This document shows positions 10,442 through 23,579 of a DNA stretch of 64,000 bases, piece after piece; positions within the stretch are counted from its first letter, which is position 1, and each line of letters starts with the position of its first letter. Source of the stretch: Hydractinia symbiolongicarpus (lineage: Eukaryota; Cnidaria; Hydrozoa; Anthoathecata; Hydractiniidae); NCBI RefSeq assembly GCF_029227915.1, contig NC_079876.1, positions 10,538,001 through 10,602,000 on the forward strand, in the 5' to 3' direction. The notes beneath the pieces were generated by a model that worked only from the letters and a program-made list of their open reading frames with translations, ran no database searches and was not told the origin of the DNA. The position numbers and the translations under genes are program-made.

Positions 10442-11930
10442 GTGTATTAAATTTTTAAATTATTAGATTTTATGTTCGTGTATTTGTTTAGTTTTTTTAC
10501 ACTGAGGTATCTAATAATACCACAACGGCAATTAGTTATTCTATTTGGCATTATTATTTATATCTAAGCAATGTTTACAAACACTGACTTTGTAAAAAAA
10601 TGTTTATTCAATTATTCCATTATTTCACCCTGTACGATAATTATTGATCATTGTATACACTCTACTTTTATCAATTTCATGCATGTGCTATTATTCAGTT
10701 TTTTTGTAATCGATACCTCAGAGGTTCGTTTGTTTGTCTGTTGAGTGGTTTATTTTAATGATAATTTATTTTTAATATAGTAATTATAATAGTTATTTAT
10801 AATAGTTATTTTGATAACAAAAAAAATTAATTCAACCAATGTTTTATGGTACATCTTTTTTTATAAGAACACTCAAAGAAGGCCTTTCAACTTTTCAAAT
10901 TGTTCTTAAATTGGTCGTAATTTTCCTCTGATTTCGTCATTTTTTGTGTAAGTGTAAAGGAGCATTTCCGTACTTCGTGATATTGTCAAAGACTTAAATG
11001 TTCTTAACATGTTCTAAACTTTTGGGCCTCTGAAGCCATATGTTCAAACATTTTGTTCTTATAAAAACTGTTAATGTTATCTATATTATGTAGTCAAACA
11101 TTGAAATACATATAGTTCACTTCAACATTCACTGGTATTGGGGGCTCACAAGCTACTGGAATTGGTCATATTACCCAAAACTTACCTTATTAACTCTCTT
11201 TAGTACAAAATCACACTACGTACTTTTCTTTTTCTTTTTTAGGTTGAAGCGCAAAGCCCCATGACTTGCCTTCCCGTGGCGCGCTTCGTTAAGTGGATTA
11301 TTTTCTTTTTAAGGAGATAATTCATGAACTAAAAGTCGGGGCATGCCATGTTAAAATTGCATCACATATTTTTGGTATTGAAAAGACTCAAGAAGCATCA
11401 ACTGCAGGTAACTTACTTATCAATATATTAATATTATACGGTCTGTATGTAACCATTGAATTATCTTTTTACAGGAAACAAAAATAGGAAAGTATTATCA
11501 TCATAATTTATTATTTTTTAGGTTTATGGAGGTTTATGAAAAACAAAATCCCAAGTTTCCTTTTTCGTAACATTATCGTTTTCGTAAGTTATCCTTATTT
11601 TTACTGTTTTTTTGTCATTTTTCCACAGGCCTTTACAACTATCAAAAACGCATTCAATTTTTACGTAGATAAACAGGACACTGCTGACGTCATCAAAATT
11701 CCTAAAATCTTCTAATTTTTCATTGTTCTTCTGCCTGAGTGGATTTTTCCACGGGCTTAATCGACTAGTGATTAATAATAAAAAAGACCATAAAACAATA
11801 AGGTAATAAAAAGGTCATAAAACAATAAGGCTCATTAAATCTGAACAAGAGAACTAAAAACATTCGATATAGAAAAAAAAAATTTTTTTAAAGCGGGAGA
11901 ATAGAAGTTTAGAGAAGAAAAGAGAGAAAA
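10442..11930. other. AT-rich sequence, fragments only
   Basis: No gene recognised. An open stretch at about 11296-11410 (FKEIIHELKVG onward) ends at a plausible donor GTAACT but has an upstream stop and no partner exon I can support. The segment 11690-11775 is the inverted copy of the CCCGTGGAAAAATCCACT dispersed repeat, also seen at 4597 and 52663. Confidence 0.45.
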
Positions 11931-13054
11931 ATGAAGCGGTTTGTGATCTCAAATGAGGAAGAAAGAAAAACATTAGAAAGTTCGAGTAAATGTAAAAACA
12001 CGCAAAATTCAACAAAAGGATGGTTCAAAGTATTTTCACAATGGGCTGAGACTCGGGGACTTGAAACAAAGATTAAACTAACTTTCCTAAACAAAACACT
12101 AGAACAATTTTATACAGAAGTGCGAAAAGTAATGCTAACAGCTCTCGACCGCCATTTGACAGACAATGGATTTTTAGTTTCCATTATCTCTGGAAGGGTA
12201 TTTGTTACATCGGAAGGTATTCTCGAAGGAAAAGCAAGATTGTTACGACAAAGTGGAAAAGGAAAGAAACCAAATCGTGCTTAAAGTCTCACGGATCAAA
12301 AGGAGATAACATTATGGGATTGTGGTTTTGGGACAGTAATTCTCAGTCTTTGTTAAATGCTAAATGGAGGTGTATTATTCAACAATTTGGGTTGCGAGGT
12401 CGAAACAACCATTATAACTTAAAAATTGAGGAGTTTTCAATCAAAATAGACAACAGTGGAAGAAGGTATGTGCAGTTTATCGAAGGTTCCTCAAAAACAA
12501 GACAGGGTGGACTTAACTATAAACCAAGAAACATAAACCCACGAATGTATGGAAACGGCGGTGATAGGTGTCCAGTGAGATTATTTGAATTGTACAAGAC
12601 AAAACGCCGACAGTGGACCTCTCTTCTTAGCCGTTTTTGATAACCCTAAAAGTCCTGATGTTTGGTACAAAAATGCACGTCTTAGTATTAATAAGTGGGC
12701 CACAATTATGAAATCGATGATTCAAAATTCACCATAAAAGAATCATCTGGTAAAAAACATATTACAAATCATTCCGCAAGGAAAACGTGCGTTCAAAATC
12801 TTAAGTCAGCTGGATTTCAAAAGTGTGATATCAAAAACGTATCAAAAAATGCTTATGATTCAGGGAATGAACATGATTTATTTAAGATGTCGAATGCACT
12901 TGTAGAGCAGAAAAACATGGAAATAAAAGCGGATAAAAAGGAAAGTTCACAACAACGTACCTTTTTTTTGGAATTGATTGGGACAAACATTCTTCAAATA
13001 AGCAACAAATTCAAGGAAAAATTATATTTAATAACTGCACAAATGTTTCATTGA
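11931..13054 (+). pseudogene. Crypton-type tyrosine recombinase remnant
   Basis: Three ORFs in different frames (11931-12284, 12314-12640, 12695-13054) line up as one protein. The first resembles the N-terminal helical region (LTALDRHLTDNGF; EGKARLLRQSGKGKKPNRA). The second contains QQFGLRGRNNHYNL, a FxEGSSKTRQGGL segment and GGDRCPVRLFELY, hallmarks of the DUF3504/KIAA1958-like catalytic domain. The third has ITNHSARKT, the HxxR box. After it the region that should carry the next His and the nucleophile Tyr context is shortened (VSKNAYDSGNE). Cryptons use this recombinase to integrate without DDE chemistry. The frame breaks and the deletion indicate a dead copy. I could not identify its ends. 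Confidence 0.75.
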
Positions 13055-14876
13055 CAACCACTTCCCACGAAACAAAAAAAGAAAGAAAAAAAGACTGATC
13101 ATTTATTCTTCCTCAGAGGAGGAATGAAGTAAAAATATTTCATAGTTTTAATATTGTGTTGTGATAAGATTATATTTTTACTGTTGTATATGTTTACTTG
13201 TCGTTTAAAATAATTACTGTTGCTTTTGGATTCATACCCATAAATATTTATTTCCTCGCGTTTTATGAGAAGTGAAAAAAAATCTTTACAATAAACCGAA
13301 CTAATTATAAATCGAGTAATAATAAAATCAAAACATTGAAATTGACATCCTGTGCTATTCTTACAAAAATAGTTCATTGTGTGATTAGCTCATAATCGAA
13401 CGTTTTACTCGTGCAATTGGAAATAATCGAACTTGTATTTTTTTTGCTTTTTAAATTTATCCTCGTCCTAACAGACTCGGAAAATTAAAAGCAAAAAATA
13501 CTAGTTCAATTATTTCCTAATTGCACTCGTAAACGTGCGGTTACATATACTAATTTAATATGCTATGCTCCACAAGCAATAATTTCTCTTATAGTAACTG
13601 GACCTCTCTGAAGCTAATCAATTAGGGTATTATTGAGAATTATATGAATACAAGAAACACAAACAGTCTGTGTAGTTTCTTTTTTTATTTATTTTTTAAT
13701 TTTTTTTTATGTTATATATCTGTATTTTGCCTACAACTATATTAAAGTTCATTTTCAATAATTTTTAGTTTATGAAGATTTACACCTGAAAGTTTATGTT
13801 TATTTAGTAAAAGAAAAAGTTTAGGTTTGCCCATTTACAAGATTTCATTCAGATTATATCCCAATTTCAACATAATATTTATTAGAATATGTCATATAAT
13901 ATTATTCATTTGACATTTGCTATGTAGGTTACTTTGCTTGTTGTCAACATGGCCACTAATTTTTCTAAAGAGAATATATTCAGTGAGAATGGTAACCATA
14001 TTTAGGAAATAGTGTTTACATATACATGCTTTTAAATTTTTTAAAAGACTATGGTGAAGCAAAGGATAATCAAGATATATCCTCCACAATAAAGTCCATT
14101 GCCGATGATGAATTAAGACTATTCTCATCTGAAGAATTGCCATTATCAATTAACACAGAAATTATCTATGCCATTTGCAAAATTTTATTGGAAATAGCTG
14201 AAAATAGTTTCTCTAATAGGAAAAGTGCATTAATATATATACTCAAAAATTCAAACTACAAAATAGAAAAAAAAGAAACTCAATTGGATAATGTTGTCCG
14301 AGCATTTTATTATTCATAGTATGAACAAAAAAGAGAACGAAGTCAGTGAAAATTGGTTTGTAAATTTTTATTTTGGTGAAAATGGTCAAAAATGGCATAT
14401 TGTTTAGCTGTATTCAGCAATGAAAAGTTATTGCAGGGTGAAATTAATTAACTATGCGAGTCTGAATTAACAAATAAAATTTTTCTTGAACTTTGCCGCT
14501 TAAAGTACAAAACTAAATTACAAGCGTGGAATGAAATATGCTGTTTCATTGCATCTGACCTAAATTTTAATGTACCACTGAGTGAAACAATAATTTCCAA
14601 ATTTCAACGATTGGACAGCAAAGTTAAATGGCTCATGACTAGAAAGGACAACCTTTCTCGCAAAAAATTACTGAAAGAACAGCTTTCTTTTAAACGTGAT
14701 TGACAGCAGGAAATCTATAAAGCATCTTCTGAAATAAACATTGACACCTCTAAGGTTGACATGATTGACACATAATTTTACAATAAATCAATTGAACATG
14801 AGTTTATTGAACTTGTCAACATTGTTTGATTTGATAGGTTGACTGAGGAGAACCAGAGACACAGTTCAAGTCTTAA
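13055..14876. other. AT-rich sequence with an unassigned degenerate ORF
   Basis: The ORF 14026-14319 (97 codons, helical, no motif) and an open stretch at about 14467-14700 (LELCRLKYKTKLQAWNEIC) interrupted by stops may be parts of one decayed protein. I do not recognise it. The rest is low-complexity AT. Confidence 0.35.
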
Positions 14877-15627
14877 CCCTATTCGGTCCGGGGTTTTTCG
14901 AACATACTATGACCGGGGGGGGGGGGGGATTCCGCCCCCCCCCTCAATAACTTTTCATAGGGTTAATCATATTGAATCAAACTTGGCACACTTATAGTAC
15001 GACATAAAAGGAACAAAATGGCGCCAAAAAAAATTTGCTTGCGTCAGCACATTTTCTGTGACGTCATCAAAAGCTTAAAAATTATTAAAAATGCCACAAT
15101 CTGCTTAAAATATAATTACTTTTGCTCTAGAGCGAATTTTTACATTCTGTTTGAAGTTTCTGAAGGCTAAATAAAAGTTATTTAACATATCTTCCGGTTT
15201 TTACATGGATCGGATAAAAAATTGCCAAAAATTGCCCGAAAATCCGTTTTTTTCCGATTTTCGGGTAAAATCCGACAAAATCGGGAAATCGGATTAGTCA
15301 CGTGTTCAAATTATTCAAAATGATTTTTCTTAATGAAATAAAGGTGTGTTGCAAGTTTCAAGTTCTAAGGATAATCCTAACAGGAGTTATTATATTTTCT
15401 CCATTATAAGGATTTCATAGAGATTTTTAGGGGTAGTTTCGAGTAATGGCCAATATCAAAACCTCTGAAAGGTATGGGACCTAAAAAATTTACATGCAGG
15501 TGTCTAATAGATAAATGTTAAAACTCAGTAAGTATCATAGCCATATAACAAAGCAATTAGGAGTTATTAAAAAAAACCGTCAGGCGTCAGGCGGAATCCG
15601 CCCCCCCCCCCCCCGGACCGAATAGGG
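14877..15627. mobile_element. TTAA-flanked MITE, piggyBac-like (copy 1)
   Basis: The ends are CCCTATTCGGTCCGGGG and its inverse CCCCGGACCGAATAGGG, flanked on both sides by TTAA (14873-14876 and 15628-15631). TTAA duplication with CCC/GGG termini is the piggyBac signature, so I infer a non-autonomous piggyBac-like element. G and C homopolymers of about 12-18 bases sit just inside both ends and add to the palindrome. No coding sequence. A deleted sister is at 58841-59276. Confidence 0.8.
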
Positions 15628-15631
15628 TTAA

Positions 15632-18300
15632 GGACAAGAAAAGTACTATTGTACAATTGCAGTCAAAATGAATTGTATCCAAGTTCCAATGTAAAAGGCT
15701 TAAAAATCAATTAAAAGAAAAACCATTGAAATTAAATAGTTTTTGTAGTTAGGCATGTCAACAAGGGAGAGAGAGGCGGAAGGAGGAGAAAATTAAAAAA
15801 AATAAACAACGAAAACAGGGAACTACTAAATAAGGAAGATGTATTGTTGCTCCGTATGCTTAGACATACGGACTTTAAAATGGCGTTTTGTTTTGCCATA
15901 ATAAGTGGTGTTGCAGCTTATAACAGTTAGCGAGTCCGGAGCGAAACGATTCGGGCATTCTGTCCTTACAGACGAAGCAGCTACGTAGCTTCCTCTTGGA
16001 AAAACATATTAATTTAACATCACACGGTGCCAATTTCTGCTTAAACACACAGTGCAAACGTGTTCTAATTTGCAAAGAAATCTTTCCTAAAAAGGCAAAA
16101 CAAAGTCTAACTCTTTCTTAGAAGCAAGAGACATTGCTTCCTTTGGTTCTTAATTTCTGCTATTATGCACAAGAAACTTTGCAAGGAGGATTGGACCCAC
16201 TGGGACAAAGTTTCTTGTACGTAGTTTCATTGATATAATTGTTATTTAACAAAGATCTATAAGAATTCCTTAATCTATTTTCATAAGAATGAAAATTACA
16301 AAGTAATGTCCTTACTATCTAAGTATTTCTGCACTTCAGGTAAACATTTGATGTTTTGTAATCGCTCTCCAGCATCGTTTCACGATTTCTCAGTACTTGC
16401 GGAAGAGTCCAATGATTTTAAACTTATGGAGAGTTTATTTTATTAATTGAGCGTCACCGTTCTATTTGGAATAACACGGTAAAATGTATGTCTTTAGAGT
16501 TATTATAATAGTTCTATTTTCTTCCTATTAAGCCATCAGAAAAAAATTATTTAGTTGCCGTAACCCGACGGATAGGGTGAAAATGATCACCGATCCCGAG
16601 TCGATTTTACGTAAATCGACGACTGAATTTTTTTGGCTGTTGTTTTTATGCTTATTATGCTTTATTATCATTCAAAACTACGTAAGCATATTCGGTGGTA
16701 AAGCGACAGATTTTTCTGGTAGTCACACACTTTTTTTAAAAACTTTTTTTGCGATGATAAGCGGCAAACGAGTCTGAAAACCGTCAACGGAAAAAAATTC
16801 CGGGCACAAGGTTGAAGATTTCATTTTTAGTTTTTTCACCGCCTATTCACCTGTATTAACGATGGTGCAAAATAAACATAATAAATGAATGCGCTTGTAC
16901 AAGAATGTAGAACCTGTTAAGCACAACGCAGTAAAAATCATGAAGCTTTTTTAAGTGAAATACTGCAATTGTTTGTCTAATTGAAAATTTTATAGCTATT
17001 AAAAAACACAAACAAATAAAAGCGCGTGGTGAATTGATGAATCGTGCAACTTTTGTTATTTAATTATTTTCATTGTTGTAGTCTATGGGACAACTTTTCC
17101 TTTTGGCAAAATTTAATATTCGAAAAACGAAAGTTTTTATACGCTTTTCGAAAAAAAACACACATAGCAAACTTTGCATAATTTTATTATACACGGTATT
17201 AAATCATGACGACTACAATAATGGAGGACTTTTCTGCAACACTCACGATTATTCACGGTTCCAAGAAGACTTTACTGGTAAATAGGAAATTGTGTAAATT
17301 AAACATTGATTCTACGTGACGAGAAGTTGCTCCCGACATGGTAATTGAAGATGATGATAACGTTAGTACTAGTAAAGGAATCATGTGATTAACTTGAAGA
17401 AACGATCACCATTTCACTGGGTGACACAGTCAGGAAAGCAGTGGACTTCGTACCAAAACTAAAATTTAGCATCAATACAATAATTAAGCAAAAGGATCAC
17501 ATAGATTTTTCAAATTCAACCCAGAGAAGAAAATCAATTAAATATTTTATTAGGTGGCAATAAAAACTGTTTTGCACAAATGAAAAAAGTTGTGACAGGT
17601 ACAAAGTTTTTAAAATTTATTTTAAATATTTGCTGAGTATCCTCTTCTTATTCAAATATGAAAATGAATTTTGATGAACATTTTTAAAAGCGAATATGTA
17701 TTGATATTTTTAACGTTTCATGTATTATTCGTGTATGCTAAGGATCGATTATAAAAAGATATCCTTTTCAAGATGAAAAGAAATAATGCTGGGTTTTCGC
17801 GTGCGATCGAACCAAACAAATATTATTACAACTGTCTGTGGTATCTTGACGGTAACAGGGGAAAAATAAACACCTAAACGAAAATTACTTCAAAAGTTCA
17901 TACGATCCCGCAGAGGTATGTTTCATTTATATGTTGACAACCTCGTACCCCGGTGTTTCTGAAAGCGAGGCTGCATTTTATTTTTTCAACCCATGGGTTG
18001 ATATTATCATAGTATTATATATCTTTAGTTTTGTTCATAAATTCAATAACTATACTAAGTTATTGGATATTAAGGTCCTGAAAGGATCTATTAATTTAAA
18101 AATCACACAAAGGAAACTGTGAGGTAATTATTAGCAAAAATATCTACTTAGAGAGAATGAAATCAATACTAATGGATACTGACAAATTTCAAAAGGTTTT
18201 TATTACACTAGGAAAAAAATTAAACCGGTAATTAACCAGGAGAAGAAAATTGCTGATACTCTAAAAGTTTTGTTAAAGAAATAAAGAGTCTATTGATAAT
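15632..18300. other. Long stretch without a recognised gene
   Basis: Only short ORFs are present, none with a motif. A perfect 13-bp inverted repeat, ACAAGAAACTTTG at 16169-16181 and its inverse at 16206-16218, flanks a 24-base loop. CCGTATG and CATACGG form a small hairpin near 15854-15873. I see nothing else. Confidence 0.5.
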
Positions 18301-18301
18301 A

Positions 18302-18500
18302 TAATGTAGAATAGGTTATCACCATCGGGTTCTCGACCTTGTATTTTATATGGATTAGCTAAAGTACATAAGCCTTCTTCTAACGGCGCTCCACCTTTTT
18401 GTCCCATTTGGTCAGCGATAGGTACTACTACATATAAATTAGCTAAGATTTTGGTGTTCACGTTATCTCCTCAAAAGTTAATTTTTGAAAAATTTATTAC
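18302..18500 (+). pseudogene. Penelope-like reverse transcriptase fragment
   Basis: A plus-strand frame reads SGSRPCILYGLAKVHKP, then APPFCPIWSAIGTTTYKLAK and later TLSPQK. This matches the LYGLPKxHKP...RPIxSxxGTPTYxLAKxL region of Penelope-like reverse transcriptases, upstream of the catalytic core. Nothing of motifs A to C follows, so it is a short fragment, and a different type from the element at 54598-57290. Confidence 0.6.
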
Positions 18501-19450
18501 AACAGAAATATCATAAACTGTGTGGGCTTCACTTGATTTACCACATACTATATACCTGTACTAAAGCACTTTAGCTGAATGTGTGGCACAGTTGACAGTT
18601 CTTAGTAATCACACCTTCTGTTGTTCAACGCCGGGTAACACAGTTACTTGTTGCTTAATCCAGCGTTTTACGAGAGTGAATCCTGTGTTTTTTAATCAAA
18701 AGCTGGAATACAGTTTTTTTAAAAGTGTATTAAGCCTAAACGCATGTGTGATACAGTTTCCTGTACTAAGTGATCAGTCCACTGTCACAATTAATTTTTT
18801 AAGGTTTACTGAAACTCATTCCGCAAAATAAAATAATATTAACAAATTGTTTTTGTCATGACGCGATAACAGCAGGTTATAAACTGTGTTTTTATTTCGG
18901 CCAAAGTTGCACTAAAGTGTATTTTAAAAAATACATTGCAACGGAAATACTATATTGTTGTGAGATTTACTCGACTTACGACATATTCTGCATACCTGTG
19001 CTAGAGCGCTCAATTATGGAGTTTTTTTAGCCAATCAGGGTAACGACTGCATTTATCCTGTGTTTTAACTTAAAGCAAAGTTGCAGTAAAGTTTTTTTGA
19101 AAAGGGTTTTATGCGTTCTCGACCAGCTGTCATGATTAAGTTTTGAACTTTTACGGAAACTGCCTGATTCCTTTTGCTATGACGGAGTAACAACAGTTTG
19201 TAAAGTTTGTTTTTATTTCAGCTTTTGTTAAGGGAAAGTTATTTTTTTGAAAAATACGTTACAGTCGCAACACTACAATGGTGCAAGCGCATCACTTAAT
19301 TTCCAACATACTGTATACTTGTACTACAGCGCTCTACCTGACCGGTCTGACCAGATCGCACAGTTTGCGATTCTTACTAAGGGATTCTTAGGGCGTTCAA
19401 CAACAATTACTTGTGCCTTGACCCGGCGTTTCGACGCCGGATGTCCTGGC
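18480..19450 (+). repeat. Dispersed repeat family D, quasi-tandem (copy 1)
   Basis: Units beginning GAAAAATTTATTACAACAGA-like recur near 18484, 18924 and 19246, each followed by a TGTACTAAAGCGCTC-like block. The same blocks occur at 31080-31760 and, in reverse, at 60940-61330. No coding sequence. It may be the body of an unknown non-autonomous element. Confidence 0.55.
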
Positions 19451-19463
19451 TAGTCTATATGAT

Positions 19464-19600
19464 AGTGAGGTGACAAAACAACAAGCTGTAATTATAATAC
19501 TTGTCTAAAGACAGGTTGTTATGGCTATGTAGAGGTTAATACCCGAATACATCTGTCTGTCACGCAAAATAGTAGCTTAGCTGCGCAATACTGTATAAAA
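19464..19600 (-). repeat. RLE-USP LINE 3' terminus, truncated
   Basis: It starts TGAGGTGACAAAACAACAAG and continues with a CTTGTCTAAAGACAGG block as in the copy at 30052. It then loses similarity after the AGAGGTTAATACCC block. It is preceded by TGATAG, the same TGATNN seen at the other termini. Confidence 0.6.
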
Positions 19601-20312
19601 ATGATGGGGCAACCGTGAATTTTTCCATCGACTAGTGTAAAAAAAGTAGAATTAGTGTGAACATGCCGACCTGGGTGTTGGCGAAAGCTTACTGGCAAAA
19701 GATATATTTGGATATCTCATAGATTTTTTGTTTTCCCAACCATAGAAATACGAAGATAACTACCCAAAAATTTCTTGATAACTTTCATGAAATAATACAA
19801 GTTGCCAAAGTTGTAGCTTGAAATGCTTCATCGCATAAATTAAATAACAAAGGCCTTGTTTATTCAATCATTGGCGAGATTATGTACACAAAAGGAGAAG
19901 AAGTGTGCACATGCAACAACAATGGTTTAACAAATCACACTCGAATGTGTAAAGTTTCGTTCAGTGGTGGCAGTCGAACATTAAAAATAACAGTTTGGCC
20001 ACATTTCCTCGACCTAATCAAAGAAAATCAGTTGTTGCACTTTCGCCTGTATTACATTAACATTTTGTTTCTATAATATGTTTAAAGTCAGTTACAAATA
20101 TTGTGTGTGTGTCACTGAGAACTCTTTTGTTCCATTAACCCTCAAGTGCCTGATGCCCTAATATTTCAGGCAGGCAATAACATTTCAGCGCAATTAATAT
20201 GCTTTGTAACGTTTCACATCATTTACTTTTACCGACTTTAAACATTAGTTTGCGTAATTTTCTCAACTTTTTTCTATAGCATAGTTAACATATTAGGGTT
20301 AGGCTTAAAGAA
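19601..20312. other. No recognised gene
   Basis: There is an ORF of 64 codons at 19882-20076 without a motif. Otherwise the stretch is AT-rich. Confidence 0.45.
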
Positions 20313-20555
20313 TTGAAGGTTGAAATAATTGAACTTATAAATTCTTTGCGCGAGAGGGATACTTGTGTCATAAATCAAGATAGCTTAGACGATTGGTGTA
20401 CAGATCAACAAATCACAAGTAGAAGCATGTCATTGACTCAAAAAGGGAAGCCTGATCGTTTTGGTCGTATGATAGTAAGATTTACTAATGGTAAAAACCT
20501 AAAAAACGCTAAAAACAGTCGAAATTTCTTTAGGGATAATGTAAAATACCGATAA
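20313..20555 (+). pseudogene. Possible LINE ORF1 remnant
   Basis: An open frame of 80 codons has no clear ATG. The segment SLTQKGKPDRFGRMIVRFTN resembles the R-P-ϕ-ϕ-V-x-F part of LINE ORF1 RRM-like domains. It lies 340 bases upstream of a degraded CR1-like ORF2 on the same strand, the expected order. The similarity is weak. Confidence 0.3.
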
Positions 20556-20895
20556 AGGGAAGATTATCAATTGTTGTGTATAATGGAGCTGTGTTCATTT
20601 CGTCTTCTGACTCTAAATAGGACAAAGGAACGAAGATTGATCATTAAAATGACCTCGAAAGAATCCTTCTTTGGTACGATTTTACATCAAAGTTTTAATT
20701 AGCTTTATTAACTCTGTAGTGAAATCTCATTCTATACTTTCTATATATTTGATTGCCAACCCAACTCGCTCTTGTGTGTTTATATCTTTTTTGATAATGG
20801 TAGACGAGTGGTTACAGCGTTTGTGTTTTTGTATTTTTTGGTGGTTTTTGTGTTACTTTCTTATCGTTTGTCTTCTCAAACATAAAGTACGCGTT

Positions 20896-23540
20896 ATGCC
20901 CTCAAGTAGATATTCATGTCCAGTATGCTCAAAGCCACTTAATGATGTCAATTCTATTTTTTGTGATCTGTGTGATCTCTGGACTCACCAGAATATATGC
21001 TCAGGTCTTTCTTTAGCTGAATTCTCTGCACTTTCTAACAGTCCGGAAAACTGAAACTGTCCAAAATGCATTTTAAATGCCTTTTATGCCTGAGCCTCAG
21101 TTTCGAACCTCAGAGACCTTAAGTTCTAATTCAATTAAACTTACTCAATATCTGAATGTGATTTCAAACTAATGTGATTATGAGATAACAAGCCAGCAAG
21201 CTGTGATGATGGAACTCCGGATAACACCTTTGACAATAAGAGAACAGGAGTTACCACATCACAATGCAGATATAACTAGCCTTTTAAGACAGAGATGTTA
21301 TAATGAAAAAAGGGAGGTTTCTCTCCAAAGAATAAGAAGCCACTGGAGAACTCCTGTATTCTCCCCTTTACAGGGATGACCGTAAAGCTAATGGATTTCG
21401 GCTGAACTGAAACAAATACCCATGAATGTGGTAACATGAGGATTGGTAAAATTCACTCATGCTTGGGATCTGATGCTGCCCCTTGAGTAAGCATCCCCTG
21501 CCTCCTGCGAGACACCAGCCGCATTCATTGACACCATTCGCCAAAACTAATAACTTTTGTTAAACGTTGGAAACAGAAGAGTCGACAACTACAACTATAA
21601 ATCATATCGTTGTTGATTTCACTTAATGACACAGCCCAGGGCTAAGAAAAGTAGACCTGAACCCAGCCCTTAGAAAGGTTGTGGCAAAGAATAAAAAGCA
21701 GCAAACCTGGAAACAGAAAAGCTTTCTGACCTTAGACATGAACACTTGAAAAATCGTATCGTAATGCTTGGGCCGAACAAGCAAATGTTAAAGCTGCAGA
21801 TTGTTAATGTTATGAAATTCAAATTTTTTAAAAATTGGTCAAAGACAATGAGCCCTTTTTCTTCTCTTCACTTCATCTTCATATAGCCTCTTTTTCTCTG
21901 CATTTTGATGGGGGGGGAGTGAGGGGGGGGCACTATTATATATATATGAAAACCTCATATATGATCCTCGTTCTGACCTTGATTGTATTCTATATTGTCC
22001 TTCTCTTCTTGAGTTTATCTTTGTTGAAAATGTACTTCTAAACTCTCCTAACATCATAGGTGGTTCTATTTCAAACACCCTTTACCAACTCTGCATGACT
22101 TTAACTCTATCTTTTTTACTCTATATCTGATCTACCTCAATTCCATCTCTTATGCAAACCATCTCCAGTGAAATTAGACCTGAATTTTTTAGGAAAGATT
22201 GGAAAAGCTTTGATAAAAAAAATTTCATTCTTGTTTTCTTGAGATAAACTGGGAAGCCGAGTTTTACCATCCCCCAAAGTGGACTAAGCCTTTGAGATCT
22301 TTGAATCCAATATCCAGAACTTGCTTAATCTTCATGTACCCTAGTGTTAGTCACTAAACGCCAACTTGAAACAAGTCTTCATTGTGAAATCTATATCTAA
22401 GCGTAACTTCTTTTTCAGGAAGTTTTCCAATGCGAAAAACTCGGTCCAAAAGGCCAGAAAATCTGGAAAGGCATCAAAGAAATCATCGTAGATCCGGTCC
22501 ATCTGTGCGAATTAATGGCTTTCTGACATCTGACCCAACACTTGGTCCAACTTGCTCTCACTACTCACGCTACCTCAAGCAATCCAATCCTATCTTTTTT
22601 GATCCTGTCAGTCATTCTGAAGTTCTTAAAGACATTAATTCTCCTTCTCGCAATAAATCTTCAGGTCCACATAGCATTCTTTTCCAAATTCTTGAACTCA
22701 TCAAACATGACATATCCAGACCTTTACATTGTCTCTTCAATCTTACATTCCTAACAGATCCTTTCTTTCGTTGCTTAAATCTTCCAGGGTTACACCTGTT
22801 TGCAAAAATAAAGGGTCTCCTCTTGACGTCTCAAATTACACACCCATCTTGCTTTTTTCCAACATCGAGAAAATCCTTGAAAAACTTATGCACATCCGTG
22901 TTAAGAATTTTCTCAACGCTCATGATATTCTCTTTGATTGACGTTCCGCTTTCGTAAAGCTCATTCAACTTTTAATGCCCTTTTTAACATAACAGACAGC
23001 ATTCCGCAAGCTTTTGATGATGGCAACCTTGCTTGTGCAGTTTTTGCTGACTTCCGATACTGTTGACCACATTATCCTGATTTTAAAATGGAATCAGAGG
23101 AGTAACATTAAATTGGCCTAAATCTTATTTATTTGGAAGAACACAATGTGTTACCATCTTTTAAATTAAGTCTCTTGTGAAAGGTATCAAACGCAGTGTA
23201 CCCTAAGGTTCGGTCCTAGGCCCTCTTCTCTTATTAATTCCATTATAAAATTTACGAAAACATTTCACTTTGCTGATAATACACATCTGCTTCGTTTCAA
23301 TTCTTCTCTGAAATTTTTATGTAACAAAATCAACCTTGATCTTAGATGTCTTCTTTGATTGTCAACTTAAATACGGCTTTCAACTCAGGGGTCTATCTGA
23401 TAACACCACAACACATCCAGTCTTCATCTTGCAAAAGAGGGCTGTGTGCCTTATTACTTTCATTGAATTTCAATCTCCTTTATCACCACTCTTTCTGAAT
23501 CTTAAAGAGTAAACTTACACAGAGTTGTTTCTACCATCTT
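20896..23540 (+). pseudogene. Degraded CR1/L2-like LINE ORF2
   Basis: ATG 20896 opens a PHD-like finger (YSCPVCSKPL, FCDLCDLWTHQN) of the type found at the N-terminus of some CR1/L2 ORF2 proteins. The endonuclease region (about 21800-22420) is unreadable except for scraps. From 22430 the RT appears in alternating frames: SPSRNKSSGPHSI, RVTPVCKNKGSPLDVSNY, IEKILEKLMHIRVKNFLNAHD, a trace of PQGSVLGP near 23210 and of FADDTHL near 23270. The element is heavily frame-shifted. An RLE-USP-like terminus (TGAGATAACAAGCCAGCAAG) at 21181 shows a later insertion. A minus-strand RLE-USP copy abuts its right end. Confidence 0.7.
21181..21540 (-). repeat. Insertion related to the RLE-USP 3' terminus
   Basis: The first 50 bases match the terminus at 664 closely. 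The remainder (to about 21540) only loosely resembles the UTR. It interrupts the CR1-like ORF2. The right boundary is uncertain. Confidence 0.4.
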
Positions 23541-23579
23541 TGTTTTTTTTAATTCACAGGTTTGCTGACGGATCCGGAT

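Noticed and set aside
11293-11487. ORF with a possible exon ending at GTAACTTAC
   Set aside because: An in-frame stop lies directly upstream and no partner exon keeps the frame; not enough for a gene model.
21839-22078. Minus-strand ORF of 79 codons
   Set aside because: It is antisense to the degraded endonuclease part of the plus-strand CR1-like ORF2.
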